Assembly (NCBI GenBank): GCA_963700895.1
Contig: CAVOZI010000008.1
Span: 1-64,000, forward strand
DNA: 64,000 bases
DNA from: Anderseniella sp963700895
Lineage (GTDB): Bacteria; Pseudomonadota; Alphaproteobacteria; Rhizobiales; Aestuariivirgaceae
Reading direction: 5' to 3'
Part shown: piece by piece, positions 26,684-35,685 of the stretch
How the letters are laid out: every line of letters begins with the position of its first letter
Position numbering within the stretch: the stretch's first letter is position 1
The notes under the pieces: generated by a model
What the model was told of the DNA's origin: nothing
The model's database searches: none
What the model saw: only the letters and a program-made list of their open reading frames with translations
Translations under genes and position numbers: made by a program

Positions 26684-27662
26684 GGCTTCCCCCCGGCCTT
26701 CCCGCCGCTTTCTCTGCTGGCCGGCCGGATGCCGGCTTTCCGGCCCGCTTCGCCGGGGGCTTGCCTTCAGACGGTTTGCCCGTTTCCGGTTTTCCGGCGT
26801 GGTGCTTCTTGTGGCCCGGCTTGCTGTCCGGCCGCTTCGGCTTGCCGCCTTCGCCCTTGGCGGCGTGGCCTTGCCGCTTGCGTCCACCGCCGCGTATCTG
26901 TTCGGCGATCACCTTCTGCGCGACCTCGTCGACCTGGCCGCGTGGCAACTCGCCAAGCTGGAACGGTCCGAACGACACCCGGATCAGCCGGTTGACCTTG
27001 AGGCCGAGGTGTTCGCAGATGCGCTTCACCTCGCGGTTCTTGCCTTCGCGCAGGGAGATGGTGAGCCAGACATTGCCGCCTTGCTGCTTGTCGAGCTTGG
27101 CCTCGATGGGACCGTACTGGACACCTTCCACGTTGAGCCCGTCTTTCAGCCCATCAAGTGCTGCCTGCTCAACCACGCCATGGGCGCGCACCCGGTAGCG
27201 CCGTATCCAACCGGTGGCCGGCAGCTCCAGCAACCGCGCCAGTTCGCCATCATTCGTCAGCAGCAGGAGGCCTTCGGTGTTGATGTCGAGCCGGCCAATG
27301 GAAATGACCCGGGGCATGTCCTCGGGCATCTTGTCGAAAACCGACTCCCGGTCCTTCTCGTCCCGGTGCGAGACAACCAGTCCGGACGGCTTGTGATAGC
27401 GCCACAGCCGGGCTTGCTCGCGTTCCGGCAGCGGCTTGCCGTCCACTTCGACCAGGTCTGCTGGCGTCACCGTCACCGCGGGCGTGATCAGCACCTTGCC
27501 GTTCACCGACACGCGGCCCGCTTCGATCCACTTTTCCGCATCGCGGCGCGAGCACAGGCCCGCCCGCGCCATTGTCTTGGCGATGCGCTCGGGCCTGGCA
27601 GGCTCTGCCGCGGCAGCGGATGGGGCAGGCGGTGTGGCGGGTTTGGTGCTGGACCTTTTCAT
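26664..27662 (-). CDS. rluB: RluB-type 23S rRNA pseudouridine synthase with basic tail
   Basis: A 332-residue enzyme. An S4 RNA-binding domain (ERIAKTMARAGLCSRRDAEKWI, VSVNGKVL) is followed by the RsuA/RluB catalytic domain with the active Asp in GRLDINTEGLLLLTNDG and the later REGKNREVKRICEHLGL. The last ~95 residues are a Lys/Arg/Gly/Pro-rich tail, probably disordered and RNA-binding. RluB versus another RsuA-family member cannot be fully separated by eye, but the layout fits RluB. It is divergent from tadA across 66 bases that must hold both promoters. Confidence 0.88.
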   Translation of the reverse strand: MKRSSTKPATPPAPSAAAAEPARPERIAKTMARAGLCSRRDAEKWIEAGRVSVNGKVLITPAVTVTPADLVEVDGKPLPEREQARLWRYHKPSGLVVSHRDEKDRESVFDKMPEDMPRVISIGRLDINTEGLLLLTNDGELARLLELPATGWIRRYRVRAHGVVEQAALDGLKDGLNVEGVQYGPIEAKLDKQQGGNVWLTISLREGKNREVKRICEHLGLKVNRLIRVSFGPFQLGELPRGQVDEVAQKVIAEQIRGGGRKRQGHAAKGEGGKPKRPDSKPGHKKHHAGKPETGKPSEGKPPAKRAGKPASGRPAEKAAGRPGGSRADRRR

Positions 27663-27728
27663 GGGCTTGCTTGTATCAGACGGGCAGCGTCACTGCCTAC
27701 ACCGAGTTTGCGCCGGAGAGCGAGTTGG

Positions 27729-28181
27729 ATGAAAGCGCCCCTGCACCCTGCCATGGCCCGCGCCTTCGAGGAAGCCGAGGCCGCGTTTGACCGCGGTGAG
27801 GTGCCGGTGGGCGCCTGTGTGGTGAAGGACGGCCAGATCATCGCCTGCGCCGGCAACCGGACCCGCAAACTGAACGACCCCACCGCCCATGCCGAGGTGC
27901 TGGCCATTCGCGAGGCGGGCCAGCTGCTCGGGTCGGAACGGCTGACCGGGTGTGATCTGCACGTGACGCTGGAGCCGTGCGCCATGTGCGCTGCCGCCAT
28001 CTCGTTCGCCCGCATCGAACGGCTCTACTTCGGGGCAGTGGACGAGAAGATGGGCGGCGTCGAGCATGGCGCGCGGTTCTTCGCGCAAGCCACCTGCCAC
28101 CACGCACCCGAGGTCTATTCCGGCCTTGGCGAGGCGCGGGCGCGGCAACTGATGACTCAATTTTTCAGAAACCGGCGCTAA
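27729..28181 (+). CDS. tadA: tRNA-specific adenosine deaminase
   Basis: A 150-residue zinc deaminase converting A34 to inosine in tRNA-Arg(ACG). The catalytic HAE motif is in PTAHAEVLAIREA and the zinc-binding PCxxC is LEPCAMCAAAISFARI. The C-terminal RARQLMTQFFRNRR supplies the basic tail that binds the anticodon loop. The ATG at 27729 follows a GGAGAGCGAG stretch. The last four bases overlap the convergent patatin gene. Confidence 0.94.
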   Translation: MKAPLHPAMARAFEEAEAAFDRGEVPVGACVVKDGQIIACAGNRTRKLNDPTAHAEVLAIREAGQLLGSERLTGCDLHVTLEPCAMCAAAISFARIERLYFGAVDEKMGGVEHGARFFAQATCHHAPEVYSGLGEARARQLMTQFFRNRR

Positions 28182-29020
28182 CTGGTTGATTTGACTCGCG
28201 CTTCCAGCACCCGTTCAAGCTGGCGCTTGAGCTCGTCGCGGGCAGGCCGCGCCGCCGTCAGGATCTCGTCCAGCTTGAAGAATTCGTGCACCCGGAACGG
28301 GTTGACGGCGGGCTCGATCCAGATGTCGCAGCGATGCTTCTCCCGGTGCAGCGCCGAGATGGTTTGCTGCTGGATCTGCATGGCGCCGGTCAGCAGGTCA
28401 GGCGTGCGCGGCATGTCGCGCCCCCGGCTGACCGGGCGGCCCGTGACGTTGATGCCGATGATGACCTCGCATTCCTGCAGGTGGTTGATCGGCACCGGAT
28501 TGACGCAGCCGCCATCGATCAGGGTGGTGTCGCGCGACGGCGACGAGATCACTCCCGGAATGGCGATGCTGGCGGCAACCGCATCGACAGTGGGCCCTGC
28601 CGCAAGTGGCACTTCGATGCCCGCAGGGAAGTCGCAGGCGATCACCGTCATGGGAATGCCCAGCTGCTCGATGTGCCCGGGCACGCCGTCCGGCAGCACC
28701 AGCCGCACCAGTTGCGCCCCGTCCAGTAGCGGGCTGGAGAACGGGTTGAAGTTGATCAGGTCGAGAACGCCGCCCTTGCCCGACGAGAAGGCGCGCCGGG
28801 CCGCGTCAAGCCGGTTGGACAACACCGCCCGGGCATGCTCCTCGATGGCCTGAGCCGGTTGGCCCGCCGCATAGGCCACGCCTACCAGCGCTCCCATGCT
28901 GGTGCCGGCCATGCGTTCCGGCCGCAGGCCAAGATCGTCCAGCGCGTGCAGCACTTCGATGTGCGCAAGCCCACGCGCTGCACCGCCGCCAAGGGCCAAT
29001 CCGATGGATGGTGTGCTCAC
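28178..29020 (-). CDS. Patatin-like phospholipase
   Basis: A 280-residue patatin-fold hydrolase of the NTE/RssA type. The oxyanion loop is LALGGGAARGLAHIEV, the nucleophile Ser is in AGTSMGALVGVAYA, and the catalytic Asp is in LIDGGCVNPVP. No signal peptide, so cytoplasmic or membrane-peripheral. I chose the GTG at 29020 with AGGAG upstream, five bases after the phosphotransferase stop. It is the last gene of the run purD - dehalogenase-like hydrolase - phosphotransferase - patatin. Confidence 0.86.
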   Translation of the reverse strand: MSTPSIGLALGGGAARGLAHIEVLHALDDLGLRPERMAGTSMGALVGVAYAAGQPAQAIEEHARAVLSNRLDAARRAFSSGKGGVLDLINFNPFSSPLLDGAQLVRLVLPDGVPGHIEQLGIPMTVIACDFPAGIEVPLAAGPTVDAVAASIAIPGVISSPSRDTTLIDGGCVNPVPINHLQECEVIIGINVTGRPVSRGRDMPRTPDLLTGAMQIQQQTISALHREKHRCDIWIEPAVNPFRVHEFFKLDEILTAARPARDELKRQLERVLEARVKSTS

Positions 29021-29025
29021 CGGCT

Positions 29026-30108
29026 TCAGGCTCCTGCCTTCCTTGCATAGTCCCACGCGACGTTGGCCATGGGCTCGACCAGGTCGGCCATCTCGGCGGC
29101 CCGGGCATTGGCCGCCGTGCCATCGCGGACGCGGCCAACGATGCCCTGGAAGATCGCGGCCATGCGGAAGAAGTTGTAGGCCAGATATGTGTCCAGATCG
29201 GGGATGCCGTCCAGCCCGCGCCGTTCGCAATAGCTTGCCACATAGTCCTCAAGCGCCGGGATGCCGGGCAGGTCCATGTGCTCCACCAGCGAGCCGACGC
29301 CCGCACCGGTTTCCGACGGCGGCATGCGCCACTGCATCAGGTGGTAGGTGAAGTCGGCGATCGGATCTCCCAGCGTCGACAACTCCCAGTCCAGTACGGC
29401 TCGAATGGCGGGCCGGTCCTGATGAATGATGCAGTTGTCGAGCCGGAAGTCGCCGTGCACCAGCGACGCCTGGCCGGAAGAGGGTGCGGCATCCGGCAGC
29501 CAGTCCATCAGCCGGTCCATGTTGGTGATCTTCTGCGTTTCAGAGGCCTGGTACTGCTTCGACCAGCGGGCGATCTGGCGCGCCACGTAGCCTTCCGGCT
29601 TGCCGAAGTCGGCCAACCCCGCTGCCGCGTAGTCCACCGAGTGCAGGTCTGCCATGAACCGGTTCATTGCGTCGAATATGCCGGCCCGCTCGCGCGCCTC
29701 AACCCCCGGCATGTGCGGCTCCCAGAACACCCGGCCGGCCGCGAAATCCATGACGTAGAATTCTGTGCCAATGACGTTGTCGTCCTGACACAGCACGAAC
29801 GGCCGGGCCACCGGTAGCCCGAGCCTGTCAAGGGCGGCGATGACCTTGTACTCGCGGTCAACGGCATGGGCGGACGGCAACAGCTTGCCCGGCGGCTTGC
29901 GGCGCAGCACGTAGGCGTGCGACGGCGTCACCAGCTTGTAGGTGGGGTTGGACTGGCCGCCCTTGAACTGCTCGACGGTCAGCGGACCGTTGTAGCCTTC
30001 GACATGCTCGCGCAGATAGGCATCGAGAGCGGCCTCGTCGAACCGGTGTGCCGCGCGCACCTGCCGGGTGCCGGAAAACTCGGCCTGCCGGTCGATCCTG
30101 CTGTTCAT
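29026..30108 (-). CDS. APH-family phosphotransferase (ACAD10-like)
   Basis: A 360-residue protein-kinase-fold phosphotransferase. FKGGQSNPTYKL is the nucleotide loop, YVLRRKPPGKLLPSAHAVDREY carries the conserved Lys region, SLVHGDFRLDNCIIH is the catalytic loop with Asp and Asn, and AVLDWELSTLGDP the metal-binding Asp. This matches the subgroup found alone or fused to acyl-CoA dehydrogenases (ACAD10/11), thought to phosphorylate hydroxy-acyl intermediates, rather than true antibiotic kinases. Its ATG overlaps the stop of the upstream hydrolase. Confidence 0.85.
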   Translation of the reverse strand: MNSRIDRQAEFSGTRQVRAAHRFDEAALDAYLREHVEGYNGPLTVEQFKGGQSNPTYKLVTPSHAYVLRRKPPGKLLPSAHAVDREYKVIAALDRLGLPVARPFVLCQDDNVIGTEFYVMDFAAGRVFWEPHMPGVEARERAGIFDAMNRFMADLHSVDYAAAGLADFGKPEGYVARQIARWSKQYQASETQKITNMDRLMDWLPDAAPSSGQASLVHGDFRLDNCIIHQDRPAIRAVLDWELSTLGDPIADFTYHLMQWRMPPSETGAGVGSLVEHMDLPGIPALEDYVASYCERRGLDGIPDLDTYLAYNFFRMAAIFQGIVGRVRDGTAANARAAEMADLVEPMANVAWDYARKAGA

Positions 30109-31013
30109 GCGTGCAGGCCCTGCAGGAAAGGCAGCATGGCGGCGAGCGTCTCATTGGGCGCTTCCTCGGGCAGGAAGTGGCCGCAATTGATGGCCGCACC
30201 CGAGACATTGTCCGCCCAGCGCATCCACACCTCGAGTGGGCTGGCGGCCGCCTTTCGGCCAAAGCCAGTCTCTCCCCACAGCGCCAGCATGGGCGCAGTG
30301 ATCCGGCGGCCCTCGTCAATGGCGGCCTGGTCGTGCGCCACGTCGCAGGTCGCCCCGGCACGGTAATCGTTGCACATGGCGTGCACCACCGCCGGGTTGC
30401 GGAAGTGCGCCCGGTAGTCGTCCAGAGCGGCGGCGCTGAACGGGGCGAGAGTGTTGCCCGCCGTCCACGAGGCCAGCGTGGTTTCGAGATAGTAGTCGGG
30501 GCTGGCGCCGATCATCTGTTCGGGGAAGGGGTGCGGCCGGGCAAGGAATGGCCAGTGATAGCTGGCCACCGCGCCCTGCACCTGCGCCAGCATCTTCCAC
30601 TGTTCGATGGTCGGCACAATGTCGAGCGTGACCAGCGTTTCCACCTGCGCATGATGATCAAGCGCCATGCGATAGGCGACGCGTCCGCCCCGGTCATGGC
30701 CCGCCACGGCAAACCGGCCATGGCCGAGCCGCTCCATCACCGCGACCAGGTCATTGGCCATGGCGCGTTTGGAATAGGGCAGGTTGTTCGCCGTATTGGC
30801 GGGCTTCGACGAGCGGCCATAGCCGCGAATGTCGGGAATGACGACGAAGAAATGCTCCGCCAGTTGCTGCGCCAGTGTGTGCCACATGGCGCCGGTCTGC
30901 GGAAAGCCATGGATCAGCAGCAGCGGATTGCCGGACCCGCCGGTGCGCACGAAGATGTCCGCGCCGTCGCCTTTGACCGTGTGCTCTGCAAATCCTGGAA
31001 ACAGTTCGTTCAT
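30105..31013 (-). CDS. Alpha/beta hydrolase, haloacetate (fluoroacetate) dehalogenase-like
   Basis: A 302-residue alpha/beta hydrolase. The oxyanion region is LLLIHGFPQTGAMWH and the nucleophile is Asp107 in GHDRGGRVAYR. Arg108 and Arg111 match the carboxylate clamp of fluoroacetate dehalogenase. Asp131 (LDIVPT) and His279 (NCGHF) complete the triad. His153-Trp154 and Tyr217 (DYRAG) occupy the halide-pocket positions. All key positions of that enzyme are therefore kept with matching spacing, but activity on a haloacid is inference; an epoxide hydrolase is the alternative. Its ATG at 31013 overlaps the purD stop. Confidence 0.82.
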   Translation of the reverse strand: MNELFPGFAEHTVKGDGADIFVRTGGSGNPLLLIHGFPQTGAMWHTLAQQLAEHFFVVIPDIRGYGRSSKPANTANNLPYSKRAMANDLVAVMERLGHGRFAVAGHDRGGRVAYRMALDHHAQVETLVTLDIVPTIEQWKMLAQVQGAVASYHWPFLARPHPFPEQMIGASPDYYLETTLASWTAGNTLAPFSAAALDDYRAHFRNPAVVHAMCNDYRAGATCDVAHDQAAIDEGRRITAPMLALWGETGFGRKAAASPLEVWMRWADNVSGAAINCGHFLPEEAPNETLAAMLPFLQGLHA

Positions 31014-32287
31014 TTGCTTTCCCGTGCGATCGCCCGCCAGCCGATGTCGCGGCGGCAAAACCCGTCAGGCCAGTCAATCGCATCGACGGCCTTGTAGGCA
31101 AGTGCCTGCGCTTGCGTGACCGTCGCCGCGCGCGCCGTGACGTTGAGAACGCGCCCGCCATTGGCCAGCACCTTGCTGCCGTCCGCCCTGGTGCCGGCAT
31201 GGAAGACGTGCACGGCAGGATCTTGCGCAGCCGCATCCAGATTGCGGATTTGCGAACCCTTTTCGACGTCGCCCGGATAGCCCTTCGCCGCCATCACCAC
31301 GGTGAGCGCAGTTTCGTCGCGCCAGCGCACCGACACCTTGTCGAGTGTGCCGTCGCAGGCCGCCAGCATCAACGTCACGATGTCGTCCTTCAGCCGCATC
31401 ATCAGCACCTGGCATTCCGGGTCGCCGAAGCGGACATTGTACTCGATCAGCTGCGGTCCCTTGGCCGTGATCATCAGCCCGGCGAAGAACACGCCCTGGA
31501 ACGGGCAACCTTCCGCCTCCATGGCTTTCATGGTGGGGATGATAATCTCGTCCATGGTGCGCCGGCACATTTCGTCGGTCATCACCGGCGCGGGCGAGTA
31601 AGCGCCCATGCCGCCGGTATTGGGGCCTGTATCGCCTTCGCCGGCGCGCTTGTGGTCCTGCGCCGTGCCGAAGGCCACCGCCGTCTTGCCGTCGCACAGG
31701 GCGAAGAACGAGGCCTCCTCGCCGTCAAGGTATTCCTCGATGACGCACTCGGCCCCGGCAGCGCCGAACTTGCCGGCGAAGATGTCCTTCACGGCGGCCT
31801 CCGCGTCAGCGCCGGTCATGGCCACCGTAACGCCCTTGCCGGCAGCCAGCCCGTCAGCCTTGACCACGATGGGGGCAGGGTGGGCGGCAAGGTAGGCCAG
31901 CGCGTCAGCTTCAGATGAAAACCGGCCGTAGTCGCCGGTCGGGATGTTGTATTTCGCGCAGATGTCCTTGGTGAAGCCCTTCGATCCTTCCAGCCGCGCT
32001 GCGGCGGCTGACGGGCCGAACGTCTTGATGCCGGCGGCGCGCAACTTGTCCGCCAGCCCGGCCACCAGCGGCGCCTCCGGGCCTACCACCACCAGCTTGA
32101 TGCCCTGAACGTTGCAGAAATTGATCACGGCTCGCGCATCGTTCACGTCAAGCGACACGATCTGCGCCTCCTGCGCGATGCCGGCATTGCCGGGTGCGCA
32201 GTAAAGCGTGTCGCACAGGGCCGACCGGGCTATGGCCCAGGCCAGGGCGTGTTCGCGACCACCCGAGCCGATCAGGAGAATGTTCAT
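31010..32287 (-). CDS. purD: Phosphoribosylamine--glycine ligase
   Basis: A 425-residue ATP-grasp ligase, the second step of purine synthesis. The N-terminal LLIGSGGREHALAW, the GPEAPLVAGLADKL segment, ATP-grasp elements VVKADGLAAGKGV and EEYLDGEEAS, and the C-terminal EYNVRFGDPECQ are all present. It is divergent from xseA with about 80 bases between. Three genes follow in tight overlap, so they probably ride on the purD promoter. Confidence 0.96.
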   Translation of the reverse strand: MNILLIGSGGREHALAWAIARSALCDTLYCAPGNAGIAQEAQIVSLDVNDARAVINFCNVQGIKLVVVGPEAPLVAGLADKLRAAGIKTFGPSAAAARLEGSKGFTKDICAKYNIPTGDYGRFSSEADALAYLAAHPAPIVVKADGLAAGKGVTVAMTGADAEAAVKDIFAGKFGAAGAECVIEEYLDGEEASFFALCDGKTAVAFGTAQDHKRAGEGDTGPNTGGMGAYSPAPVMTDEMCRRTMDEIIIPTMKAMEAEGCPFQGVFFAGLMITAKGPQLIEYNVRFGDPECQVLMMRLKDDIVTLMLAACDGTLDKVSVRWRDETALTVVMAAKGYPGDVEKGSQIRNLDAAAQDPAVHVFHAGTRADGSKVLANGGRVLNVTARAATVTQAQALAYKAVDAIDWPDGFCRRDIGWRAIARESK

Positions 32288-32368
32288 GCGTGAAAGTCCG
32301 TCTCGCTGCTTGCCTTGAGGCGCCTGTTTGGCATCCTATGGGGCGGATTGAAAGGATTCTTGTGAACC

Positions 32369-33862
32369 ATGTCCAGTGACTGGCCGCCACCGGCCTTTGA
32401 CCCCGTAACCGGCGAACTGCTTGACGATGACAAGGCGGGCGAACCCGTCTCCAACGTGGCAGAATATTCCGTCTCGGAGATTTCCGGCGCGCTCAAGCGC
32501 ACATTGGAAGACACCTTCGGACACGTCCGGGTGCGGGGTGAACTGGGCCGGGTGTCGCGCCCCGGTTCCGGCCACGTCTACCTCGACCTGAAGGACGACC
32601 GGGCCGTTCTCTCGGGGGTCATCTGGAAGGGCACGGCCGGACGGCTGAAGATTCAGCCCGAGCAAGGCCTGGAAGTGGTCGTCACCGGCCGCATCACCAC
32701 GTTTCCCGGCCAGTCGAAATACCAGATGGTCATCGAGACCATGGAGCCGGCAGGCGCGGGCGCGCTCATGGCGCTGCTCGAGGAACGCCGCAAGAAACTG
32801 GCCGCCGAAGGCCTGTTCGACGAGGACCGCAAGCAGGCGCTACCCTACCTGCCGCAGGTGATCGGAGTGGTCACCTCGCCCACTGGCGCCGTCATCCGCG
32901 ATATCCTGCACCGGCTGTCGGACCGCTTCCCGCGCCATGTGCTGGTGTGGCCGGTGCGGGTGCAGGGCGAGTCGAGCGCAGGCGAAGTCGCCAATGGCAT
33001 TCGCGGCTTCAACGCGCTGGAAAAGGGCGGGCCGATCCCGCGGCCGGACCTGATCATCGTGGCGCGCGGTGGCGGCAGCCTCGAAGACCTGTGGGGCTTC
33101 AACGAGGAAGTGGTGGTGCGCGCGGCGGCGGAAAGCGAAATCCCGCTGATCTCGGCGGTAGGCCACGAGACTGACTGGACGCTCATCGACCACGCCGCCG
33201 ACTGGCGTGCGCCTACGCCCACGGCTGCCGCCGAGCGCGCCGTGCCGGTACGCTCGGAACTGCTGGCCTATGTGGCCGACCTCGCCGCCCGCCACCATCG
33301 CGCCACCAGCCGGGCGATGGACGAACGCCGCACCCGGGTGATGGCGGCCGGACGCGGCCTGCCGAGGCCTGATGACCTGCTGGCGCTGGCCCGGCAACGC
33401 TTCGACAATGCGGCAGGCCGGTTGGGCCAGTCGCTGAAGGCATCGACCGTGGCGCACCGGTCACGCCTTGACCGGGCGGCTGCCCGCCTCACCGTGCGGC
33501 CGATGCGCCAGCAGATTGGGCGCGACCGCGACACGCTTGCCCGCCTGCAGCGTCAGGCGGCGCGCGCCGTTGCGGCATCAATGGACGCCCGGCGCAGCCG
33601 TCTCGACGGCGCGGCCAAGCTGCTGTCGGCCTTCTCCTATCATTCCGTGCTCAATCGTGGCTTCGCGCTGGTGCGCGATGCAGACGGCCAGCCGGTGCGC
33701 TCGGTGGCGGCTACCAGCGCCGGCATGGGCGTCGAGATCGAGTTTGCCGATGGCCGCACCGATGCCGTCATTGGCGGTGGCGGCGCCACGCCTGCCGCGC
33801 GAAAGGCCACGCCAAAGCCGGGCGGCGGCCAACCATCGGGCGGGCAGGGAAGCCTGTTCTAA
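32369..33862 (+). CDS. xseA: Exodeoxyribonuclease VII large subunit
   Basis: A 497-residue XseA. An N-terminal OB fold (VRVRGELGRVSRPGSGHVYLDLKDD) is followed by the nuclease core with GVVTSPTGAVIRDI, LIIVARGGGSLEDLWGFNEE, ISAVGHETDWTLIDHAADWRAPTPTAAAE, and the long coiled-coil region. The C-terminal tail is Gly/Pro/Lys-rich. The small subunit xseB is not in the window. Confidence 0.95.
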   Translation: MSSDWPPPAFDPVTGELLDDDKAGEPVSNVAEYSVSEISGALKRTLEDTFGHVRVRGELGRVSRPGSGHVYLDLKDDRAVLSGVIWKGTAGRLKIQPEQGLEVVVTGRITTFPGQSKYQMVIETMEPAGAGALMALLEERRKKLAAEGLFDEDRKQALPYLPQVIGVVTSPTGAVIRDILHRLSDRFPRHVLVWPVRVQGESSAGEVANGIRGFNALEKGGPIPRPDLIIVARGGGSLEDLWGFNEEVVVRAAAESEIPLISAVGHETDWTLIDHAADWRAPTPTAAAERAVPVRSELLAYVADLAARHHRATSRAMDERRTRVMAAGRGLPRPDDLLALARQRFDNAAGRLGQSLKASTVAHRSRLDRAAARLTVRPMRQQIGRDRDTLARLQRQAARAVAASMDARRSRLDGAAKLLSAFSYHSVLNRGFALVRDADGQPVRSVAATSAGMGVEIEFADGRTDAVIGGGGATPAARKATPKPGGGQPSGGQGSLF

Positions 33863-33920
33863 ACCTTGTTGCGCCTTTTGCCCTTCTCAGCGCCGGATTC
33901 GCGCGCTAGAACGTTTGATC

Positions 33921-34145
33921 ATGAACTTCGAAGCGCCTTTCGCCAGCACCCAGGAAGCCCGCATCCGCTATCTCGACGCGGATTTCCAGATCGTGCGTCC
34001 GGGCGAATTCGTGCGCTGCGCCGTCACCGGCCGCGCCATCCGTCTGGAAGACCTGCGCTACTGGTCGGTAGAACGCCAGGAGCCCTACGCCTCGGCCGAA
34101 ATCGGCATGCAGCGACACGCGGAGCTTCTGGCCAGCCGGGCCTGA
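33921..34145 (+). CDS. DUF2093 domain-containing protein
   Basis: A 74-residue protein with the DUF2093 pattern: EARIRYLDADFQIVRPGEFVRCAVTG, then I-LEDLRYWSVERQEPYAS. It is widespread in Hyphomicrobiales and unknown in function; the compact beta pattern with one Cys suggests a small folded domain. It follows xseA by 58 bases and converges with the carboxylate-amine ligase gene three bases away. Confidence 0.85.
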   Translation: MNFEAPFASTQEARIRYLDADFQIVRPGEFVRCAVTGRAIRLEDLRYWSVERQEPYASAEIGMQRHAELLASRA

Positions 34146-34148
34146 GCG

Positions 34149-35288
34149 TCAGGCATCAAGCCCGCTCACCGTTTCAGCGATAAGGCTGTCGACCACCGCC
34201 CGCATGGCTTCCGTTGGGTCGGCGCTGTTTTCGAGCGCGCGGCGATGCACCTCGCGTTGCCGGTCGGCGCTGTTGCCCTTGCGGGCAATGGTGCGGATGG
34301 CCTGGATTTCCTTGTCGCATCCCAGCGCAATGGCGTCTTCCGCCACCAGTGCCAGCAGTTCGTCCGCCAGCTCCTTGTAGTCCACCAGTTCGGCCTTGCC
34401 AAAGTCCATCAGCGACGTCCCCACGCCATAGCGCTGCGCCCGCCAGCGGTTTTCGTTGATCAGGAAGCGTTCGTACTGACGCCAGCGCTGGTTGTTGAGC
34501 CTGAGCCGGAACAGCATGTGAGCGAGGCACTGCACCAGCGCGGCAATCGCCACCGCATCGTCAAGCCGGGGCGTCACGTCGCAGATGCGCGTTTCCAGGG
34601 TCGGGAACCGGGCGGAGGGGCGCATGTCCCACCAGATCTTCGTCGCGTCCTCGATGACGCCCGCCCGGGTCAGCGTCTCGACGGTGCGCGTGTACTCGCC
34701 GAAGCTGGAGAATACGGGCGGCAGGCCGGTGCGCGGCAGGTTGTCGAAGATCGACAGCCGGTAGGAGGCAAGCCCGGTGTCGCGGCCGAGCCAGAACGGC
34801 GACGACGCCGACAGCGCCAGCAGGTGCGGCAGGAAATAGCTGATCTGGCCCAGCAGGTCGATGCGCAGGTCTTCATCCTCGATGCCCACGTGAACGTGCA
34901 TCCCGCAGATCAGCATGCGCTGGCCAACGCCGGCGAGGTCCCGCGCCAAAGCCTCGTAGCGTTCCTTGTGGGTAAAGCGCTGGCGCTGCCAATCGGCAAA
35001 GGGGTGGGTGGCTGCCGCCACCGGCGCAAGCCCGTAGGTGTCCGCGATCGCCGCGATGGTCCGGCGCAGATGGGCCAGTTCCTTGCGCGCTCCGGGGATC
35101 GATTTGCACACCGAGGTGCCGATCTCGATCTGGCACTGCAGGAATTCCGGGCTGACGCGGCCTTCCAGCTCGGCCTGGCAGTCGGCCATCAGCTGTTCCG
35201 GGGCCGCGACGAGGTCGCGGGTTTCCCGGTCTACAAGCAGGTATTCCTCTTCGATGCCGAGGGTGAATGATGGAGCGAGCGTAACCAT
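34149..35288 (-). CDS. Carboxylate-amine ligase, YbdK/GCS2 family
   Basis: A 379-residue glutamate-cysteine-ligase-2-fold enzyme. FTLGIEEEYLLVDRETRDL is the N-terminal metal/ATP motif. CQIEIGTSVC, AAATHPFADWQ, CGMHVHVGIED, WWDMRPSARFPTLETRICDV and NRWRAQRYG follow in family order. Members ligate a carboxylate to an amine with weak gamma-glutamylcysteine activity; the true substrate here is unknown. Confidence 0.88.
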   Translation of the reverse strand: MVTLAPSFTLGIEEEYLLVDRETRDLVAAPEQLMADCQAELEGRVSPEFLQCQIEIGTSVCKSIPGARKELAHLRRTIAAIADTYGLAPVAAATHPFADWQRQRFTHKERYEALARDLAGVGQRMLICGMHVHVGIEDEDLRIDLLGQISYFLPHLLALSASSPFWLGRDTGLASYRLSIFDNLPRTGLPPVFSSFGEYTRTVETLTRAGVIEDATKIWWDMRPSARFPTLETRICDVTPRLDDAVAIAALVQCLAHMLFRLRLNNQRWRQYERFLINENRWRAQRYGVGTSLMDFGKAELVDYKELADELLALVAEDAIALGCDKEIQAIRTIARKGNSADRQREVHRRALENSADPTEAMRAVVDSLIAETVSGLDA

Positions 35289-35349
35289 GACGCCCGAAGC
35301 GTTGACCGAAAATCACCCGTCACACAAGCCATTTGGAAGGCCGCCAGCG

Positions 35350-35613
35350 TCAGGCCAGCGCCTGAATGAACCTGTAGTCCTTGTTCAGGATCAACATGAA
35401 GTTGGCGCAGATGGCCAGCCAGGTGAACATCCGCAAGCTGCGGGCCTGAAGTTCGGGCGCGCGCCGGTAGGACTTCTGGGCGCGCATGGCCAGCGCCAGG
35501 ATCACGCAAACGGCGTTGATGATCGCAAGCTGAAGGGCCAGCGGATAGTCACCGGCAAAGAAGAAATTGATCAGCCAGTCCACGTCACTGGGAGGCAGGA
35601 TACGGTCCAACAT
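35350..35613 (-). CDS. Small membrane protein of unknown function
   Basis: An 87-residue protein with two hydrophobic helices (LALQLAIINAVCVILALAMRA and FTWLAICANFMLILNKDY) and a basic loop between them (QKSYRRAPELQARSLR). I recognise no family. The ATG at 35613 has GGAG about nine bases upstream; the frame extends further upstream without a better site. It is upstream of, and transcribed in the same direction as, the carboxylate-amine ligase gene (61 bases apart). Confidence 0.6.
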   Translation of the reverse strand: MLDRILPPSDVDWLINFFFAGDYPLALQLAIINAVCVILALAMRAQKSYRRAPELQARSLRMFTWLAICANFMLILNKDYRFIQALA

Positions 35614-35685
35614 GGTCCAAATCTCCGAAAAAGCCAGATTTGAATTCAGCCGCCTCTCACGCCACATTATCCGGATACGGTTAAT

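Noticed and set aside
26319..27728. Long upstream extension of the tadA frame
   Set aside because: It runs opposite rsmD and rluB; TadA similarity begins only at 27729, which has a suitable start.
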